Assembly: GCA_003241055.1 (NCBI GenBank)
Contig: QFOD01000001.1
Coordinates: 186,001 to 250,000 of the forward strand
Origin: Roseateles depolymerans
GTDB lineage: Bacteria > Pseudomonadota > Gammaproteobacteria > Burkholderiales > Burkholderiaceae_C
DNA length: 64,000 bases
Reading direction: 5' to 3'
Shown here piece by piece: positions 59,013 through 64,000 of the stretch. Each line of letters begins with the position of its first letter. Within the stretch, counting starts at the first letter, position 1. The notes under the pieces were generated by a model, which searched no databases, was not told where the DNA came from, and saw nothing but the letters and a program-made list of their open reading frames with translations. A program made the position numbers and the translations under genes.

Positions 59013-60248
59013 ATGACCGAGACAAGCCCTGCGAAGCGCAGCCCCGGGATGGGCTTCATCATGGTGACGGTGCTGATCGACATGATCAGCATCGGGCTCA
59101 TCGTGCCGGTGCTGCCCCACATCGTCGGGCTGTTCACCTCGGACAACGACGCGCAGACCCAGGGATTCCTGGCGCTGACCCTCGCCTTCGGCATCGCCAA
59201 CTTCTTTGGCTCGCCGGTGCTGGGTGCGCTGTCCGACCGTTTCGGGCGACGGCCCGTGCTGCTGATCGGCTTTGCCGGCCTGGGGCTGAGCTTCTTCGTC
59301 ACCGCGATGGCGTCGGCCCTGTGGGTGCTGGTGGCTGTGCGCCTGTTCTCGGGCGCGATGCAGTCCAACATCGCCATCGCGAACGCCTACGTCGCCGACA
59401 TCACGGCCGGCGAGGACCGCGCCAAGCGCTTCGGCCAGCTTGGCGCGATGTTCGGTCTGGGCTTCATGCTCGGGCCCGTGATCGGCGGCCTGCTTGGCGA
59501 CATCAATGTGCGCCTGCCGTTCTACGTGGCGGGCGGGCTGGCCATCGTCAACTGGCTGTATGGCTTCTTCGTGCTGCCCGAGTCGCTGCCGCCCGAGCGT
59601 CGCCGCCCGCTGGAACTGCGCAAGATGAACCCCGCGGCCGCGCTGCAGGGCCTGGCCGCGCTCAAGGGCGTGGGGCCGCTGGTGCTGGTGCTGGCACTGT
59701 CGTCGCTCGCGCAGTTCATGCTGCACACCAGCTGGGTGCTGTACACCAAGTTCAAGTTCGGCTGGGGGCCGGGTCAGGTGGGCCTCTCCCTGCTGGCGGT
59801 CGGCGTGGTGTCGGTCATCAGCCAGGGCGTGCTGCTGCGACCCATGCTCAAGCGCTTCCCGGCCCATCAGCTGGCCGTGCTGGGCATGACCTCGGGCAGC
59901 CTGGCCTATCTGGGCTTCGGTCTGGCCAGCCAGGGCTGGATGATGTACGTCGTCATCGCGGCCAACCTCTTTGGTGGCGTTGCAGCCGCCGCGATGCAGA
60001 GCATCATCTCCAACGCGGCGGACGCGACCCAGCAGGGGCGCACCATGGGTGCCGTGTCCTCGCTGAACAGCCTGATGGCGGTGATTGCCCCCGTCATCGG
60101 CCTGGAGCTGCTGCGCTGGGTCTCGCACCGCCCGCCAGGCGATCTGCTGATCGGCCTGCCTTTCTTCACCTGTGCCGCGCTGCAGGCGCTGGCCATGATC
60201 ATCACGCTGCGCTTCTTCCGCCAGCATCCCCTGGCCCAGACGGCCTGA
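59013..60248 (+). CDS. MFS transporter, TetA-like
   Basis: A 411-residue inner-membrane carrier with about 12 helices. GFIMVTVLIDMISIGLIVPVLPHIVGLF is the typical first helix of the TCR/TetA-type DHA1 family. Motif A is GALSDRFGRRPVLLIGF, and MQSNIAIANAYVADITAGEDRAKRFGQLG is the cytoplasmic loop signature in outline. The location between guaB and guaA suggests export of a purine or a nucleoside-like compound, but family membership alone gives no substrate. A short leader separates the guaB terminator from the start; GAGAACCAAG precedes the ATG. guaA follows after nine bases, so they share a transcript. Confidence 0.92.
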   Translation: MTETSPAKRSPGMGFIMVTVLIDMISIGLIVPVLPHIVGLFTSDNDAQTQGFLALTLAFGIANFFGSPVLGALSDRFGRRPVLLIGFAGLGLSFFVTAMASALWVLVAVRLFSGAMQSNIAIANAYVADITAGEDRAKRFGQLGAMFGLGFMLGPVIGGLLGDINVRLPFYVAGGLAIVNWLYGFFVLPESLPPERRRPLELRKMNPAAALQGLAALKGVGPLVLVLALSSLAQFMLHTSWVLYTKFKFGWGPGQVGLSLLAVGVVSVISQGVLLRPMLKRFPAHQLAVLGMTSGSLAYLGFGLASQGWMMYVVIAANLFGGVAAAAMQSIISNAADATQQGRTMGAVSSLNSLMAVIAPVIGLELLRWVSHRPPGDLLIGLPFFTCAALQALAMIITLRFFRQHPLAQTA

Positions 60249-60257
60249 AAGACCGCC

Positions 60258-61865
<1,608 letters not shown>

Positions 61866-62007
61866 GGCTCCCCGCCAACGCTTGATTCGAGGCCAGGTCT
61901 CCCAGCGGCGGCTGGCCTGTGCGGCAGTGCCAGTCGCAGCGTTTTGGTCGGGCGCGCCCCCCGATCGACGAAGTGGCGGTGCTGAGCCCCACCGCTGAGC
62001 GGCCGGC

Positions 62008-62259
62008 TCAGACGGTCTTGCCCTTGAGCAACCGTGCCTGTTCGCTCGGGCTGTAGTTGTTGAACAGGCCCTGGGCGTGGGCGGCGCGTCGGTTGGACAG
62101 GCGGACGGCTTCTATCCTGCCGGCTGGAGCCAGGCGCGACACCAGCAGCTTGGTGACCATCGCGCTGCCGCAGTTTGGGCAGGTGGGGGTGTCGCCCTGA
62201 CGGACGAGTCGTTCGAACTCGGCCTGGCAGGCCTCGCATCGGAAATCGAACAGCGGCAT
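62008..62259 (-). CDS. FmdB family zinc-ribbon protein
   Basis: An 83-residue protein. MPLFDFRCEACQAEFERLV and TPTCPNCGSAMVTKLL form a CxxC...CxxC zinc ribbon (residues about 8-35), the FmdB/putative regulatory protein fold. The C-terminus is Lys/Arg-rich. FmdB was named as a candidate regulator of formamidase, but most members are uncharacterised. Start at ATG 62259 with GGAGCCCC upstream; an upstream ATG at 62337 has no homology. It is convergent with guaA. Confidence 0.88.
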   Translation of the reverse strand: MPLFDFRCEACQAEFERLVRQGDTPTCPNCGSAMVTKLLVSRLAPAGRIEAVRLSNRRAAHAQGLFNNYSPSEQARLLKGKTV

Positions 62260-62333
62260 GAGGGGCTCCTGCGGATGTTGGTGCCGCCCGGCGGCGGGCA
62301 GTGGGTGCAAAGTCGACAAACCGACCCGTGGGA

Positions 62334-62813
62334 TCAACTCGCCTGCGGCATGGGCAGCCCGCTGCGATGGCGTTCCAGCCAGCGCTGCAGTTCGGCCACG
62401 TGCTGCGCCTCCTCCTCGGCGAACTCCTGCGCGAAGCGGCGTACCTCCGGGTCGTTGGTCGCCTGCCGGATGCCCTCATAGAAAGCCAGCCCGGCGGATT
62501 CGGCCTCGAGGGCAACCTCCAGCGCCTGCTCGCGGCCGATGAAGGGGTCGGCAGCCCAGATGGCTGCCGTTTCCGGGCTCTCGATGTCGGGCCATTGGTA
62601 GGCGTTCTCGGCCAACTCGGGAATGTCCCGGAAGCCGGCGCGTGCCTGGGCGTCCGCCAGGTGCATGCGCGAGAACGCGGCCAGCCGCTTGAACAGCTGG
62701 CCGGCTTCCACGTTGCCGTTGGTCTGCATCGCGTCGGCCAGTTGCTCGAAGCGGCGCGCGGCTTCCTGCTCCAGGCGGATGGAATGGGCCAGAAAGACTT
62801 CTACGGAGTCCAT
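62334..62813 (-). CDS. Ferritin-like (rubrerythrin-type) protein
   Basis: A 159-residue four-helix protein. Its helices read LEQEAARRFEQLADAMQ, LFKRLAAFSRMHLADAQA, ALEVALEAESAGLAFYEGI and FAQEFAEEEAQHVAELQRWL. The last holds a canonical ExxH (Glu135, His138). The equivalent place in helix 2 is Ser48-Arg-Met-His51, so the bridging Glu of a rubrerythrin diiron site is missing. No rubredoxin domain is present. It is homologous over its whole length to the second half of the divergently encoded ferredoxin fusion at 63018, including the WP..(S/T)PE motif between helices 2 and 3. Probably a redox or iron-handling partner. Confidence 0.85.
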   Translation of the reverse strand: MDSVEVFLAHSIRLEQEAARRFEQLADAMQTNGNVEAGQLFKRLAAFSRMHLADAQARAGFRDIPELAENAYQWPDIESPETAAIWAADPFIGREQALEVALEAESAGLAFYEGIRQATNDPEVRRFAQEFAEEEAQHVAELQRWLERHRSGLPMPQAS

Positions 62814-62924
62814 GTTGCGTCCTCGATCAAGCAGGAAGGAAAGCGTCACGCCATGGTCGGCGGGTGCGCCCAGCCCTGAACACAAGCACGCATCGGGCCT
62901 GCCGCGCGGCTTCAGGCGGCGCGC

Positions 62925-62938
62925 TTGACCTGCGTCAA
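62925..62938. promoter_or_regulatory. FNR/Anr-type binding site TTGAC-CTGC-GTCAA
   Basis: A perfect five-base inverted repeat with a four-base centre, matching TTGAT-N4-ATCAA with the symmetric C/G variant used by FNR, Anr and Dnr. It lies 80-93 bases before the ferredoxin-ferritin fusion ATG (63018) and 112-125 before the divergent ferritin-like ATG (62813). A class II arrangement (-41.5) would put the plus-strand start near 62973. It predicts oxygen-limited induction of one or both genes. Confidence 0.7.
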
Positions 62939-63017
62939 GCCTGCGGCGATGCCGGCCCGGGCGGGCATGTGTCTTGCGCTTGTGGGCCCGCCACCCAAAC
63001 CAGCTGAGGAGTTCACC

Positions 63018-63920
63018 ATGGCCAATGTCACCTTTTCTTCGCCACTGATGCCGCGCGACATCACGGTGTATGCGGTTGCCGGCGAACGCGGCACGCTGCT
63101 CGCGCTCGCCAAGGCCAATCACATCCCGATTCCTTTTGACTGCGGGGACGGCGAGTGCGGCTCCTGTCTTGTGGAGGTCAGGCATTACGTGTCGGGCGTG
63201 CGCTACGGCATTGCGCTGACCGAAAAGGAGAAGGAGATGCTTCGCCAGTTGGGCAAGATCACCCACGAGGAAATCATGGACGCCGAGGTCAACGACATGC
63301 CGCCGCGTCACCGGCTCGCCTGCCAGTGCTTTGTCCGGAATGAAGACATCGAGGTGCGGTTTGAAGGTGATGTGACGCAGCCGGTCAAGGGGCCGGCGCT
63401 GTCGCTGGCTGCTGCGATCTACAAGGGCGGTGTCGGCATCCGCACGCTGGACCAATTCCTGTCCTATGCCGTCAAGGTCGAGGAGGACGCCGCGCTGCAT
63501 TTCGAGGGCCTGGCTGCGGCGATGAAGCAGGCAGGCAATGCCGACGTGGGGGCACTCTTCGAACAGCTGGCGGGCTATTCGCGGTTGCACCTGGAGGAAG
63601 CCCGCGCCAAGTGCGAGAAGTACGACGCCGACGTGACGCTGCCGGCCAGCACGGCCTGGCCCGAGAACGCGACACCCGAGCGCACATCGCTGTGGGAGGG
63701 CGATCCCGGCCTCAAGCGGCTGGATGCGCTGAAGGCCGCGTTGCAGGGCGAGCGGCGTGGCTACGAGTTCTATTACGCGATCGCCAACACCGCCAAGGAC
63801 GCGGCGGTGCGCAGCGTTGCGAGCGAGTTCGTGCGGGAGGAGATCGAGCATGTGAACAAGCTCAAGCAGTGGATCGAGACGGAGGAGGCCAGGCAGCGTG
63901 GTCTCGCCACGCCGGCCTGA
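63018..63920 (+). CDS. [2Fe-2S] ferredoxin fused to a ferritin-like domain
   Basis: A 300-residue two-domain protein. Residues 1-115 form a plant-type ferredoxin with cluster ligands Cys42, Cys47, Cys50 (CGDGECGSC) and Cys102 (RLACQC; Cys104 is an alternative). Residues 141-290 are a four-helix ferritin-like domain homologous to the divergent neighbour: VEEDAALHFEGLAAAM, YSRLHLEEARAK, LQGERRGYEFYYAI and VREEIEHVNKLKQW. Helix 4 has ExxH (Glu275, His278); helix 2 has Ser188-Arg-Leu-His191 instead of ExxH. The fusion implies direct electron transfer to the di-metal site. ATG 63018 with GAGGAG upstream is used. A TTGAC-N4-GTCAA site lies 80 bases upstream. Confidence 0.9.
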   Translation: MANVTFSSPLMPRDITVYAVAGERGTLLALAKANHIPIPFDCGDGECGSCLVEVRHYVSGVRYGIALTEKEKEMLRQLGKITHEEIMDAEVNDMPPRHRLACQCFVRNEDIEVRFEGDVTQPVKGPALSLAAAIYKGGVGIRTLDQFLSYAVKVEEDAALHFEGLAAAMKQAGNADVGALFEQLAGYSRLHLEEARAKCEKYDADVTLPASTAWPENATPERTSLWEGDPGLKRLDALKAALQGERRGYEFYYAIANTAKDAAVRSVASEFVREEIEHVNKLKQWIETEEARQRGLATPA

Positions 63921-63952
63921 GTGCTGCGGCCGGTCGGGGGCTGTCGCGCGGC

Positions 63953-64000
63953 TCAGGCCTCGCGCGGCAGTCCTCCAGGGGGCGTTGTGCGCTCAGGCCC
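63953..64000 (-). CDS. Possible 3' end of a gene running into the window
   Basis: The minus strand is open from base 64000 to a TGA at 63955-63953 and would end in GGLPREA. The spacing to the preceding stop (about 33 bases) suits a convergent neighbour, but 15 codons are too few to support a family. Confidence 0.25.
   Translation of the reverse strand, partial: GPERTTPPGGLPREA

Overview
The window is about 69% GC (estimated by eye), densely coded, and reads as chromosomal DNA of a betaproteobacterium of the order Burkholderiales, most likely the Rubrivivax/Leptothrix/Roseateles/Ideonella group. The evidence is the smpB-ratA-ratB block, OmpR/EnvZ, a monofunctional RelA, PhaR and 3-hydroxybutyrate dehydrogenase (polyhydroxybutyrate metabolism), and at least six secreted proteins with C-terminal PEP-CTERM (exosortase) sorting signals. 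No insertion sequence, prophage, CRISPR array or rRNA operon was seen.

Layout. 1-6.4 kb: the cut end of a (2Fe-2S) molybdenum-hydroxylase subunit, a carboxymuconolactone-decarboxylase-like protein, a divergent LysR regulator, a quinone oxidoreductase, an MFS exporter, and a TPP-dependent enzyme overlapping an S4 RNA-binding protein. 6.5-15.5 kb: a secretion island with four PEP-CTERM proteins, a Tat-exported PhoD-like phosphatase, a sibling that has lost its sorting signal, and a pectate lyase lipoprotein with a pectin-regulator-like palindrome upstream. 15.5-20.5 kb: mfd-serB-solute-binding protein, minus strand, overlapping stops and starts. 20.6-28 kb: a DUF885 protein, a small periplasmic protein, then a 2-oxoglutarate permease (kgtP) with a clear sigma-54 promoter and two spaced palindromes, followed by a DctB/DctD-type two-component system and a bidirectional terminator.

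28-34.2 kb (minus strand): a secreted PA-domain metalloprotease with a small secreted partner, a PEP-CTERM protein, a chemoreceptor with its terminator, and a divergent RlmN-like radical SAM methyltransferase. 34.3-45 kb: class II aldolase, acyl-CoA transferase, bestrophin, ispD, a patatin autotransporter-like protein, a DUF1566 PEP-CTERM protein, ispF, envZ/ompR, and a SIMPL protein. 45-57.4 kb: 3-hydroxybutyrate dehydrogenase, alpha/beta hydrolase, relA, two identical tRNA-Val(GAC) genes, phaR, rimO, metC, smpB, ratA, ratB, two membrane glycosyltransferases, and a DUF4124 protein. 57.5-64 kb: guaB, an MFS transporter, guaA, an FmdB zinc-ribbon protein, and a divergent pair of homologous ferritin-like proteins, one fused to a [2Fe-2S] ferredoxin, with an FNR/Anr-type site between them.

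The strongest candidates for new biology are the divergent ferritin / ferredoxin-ferritin pair, the sigma-54-driven kgtP unit with its two palindromes, the coupled PEP-CTERM pair in which one copy lost its anchor, and three genes whose -10-like hexamer lies exactly 6 nt before the ATG (probable leaderless mRNAs).
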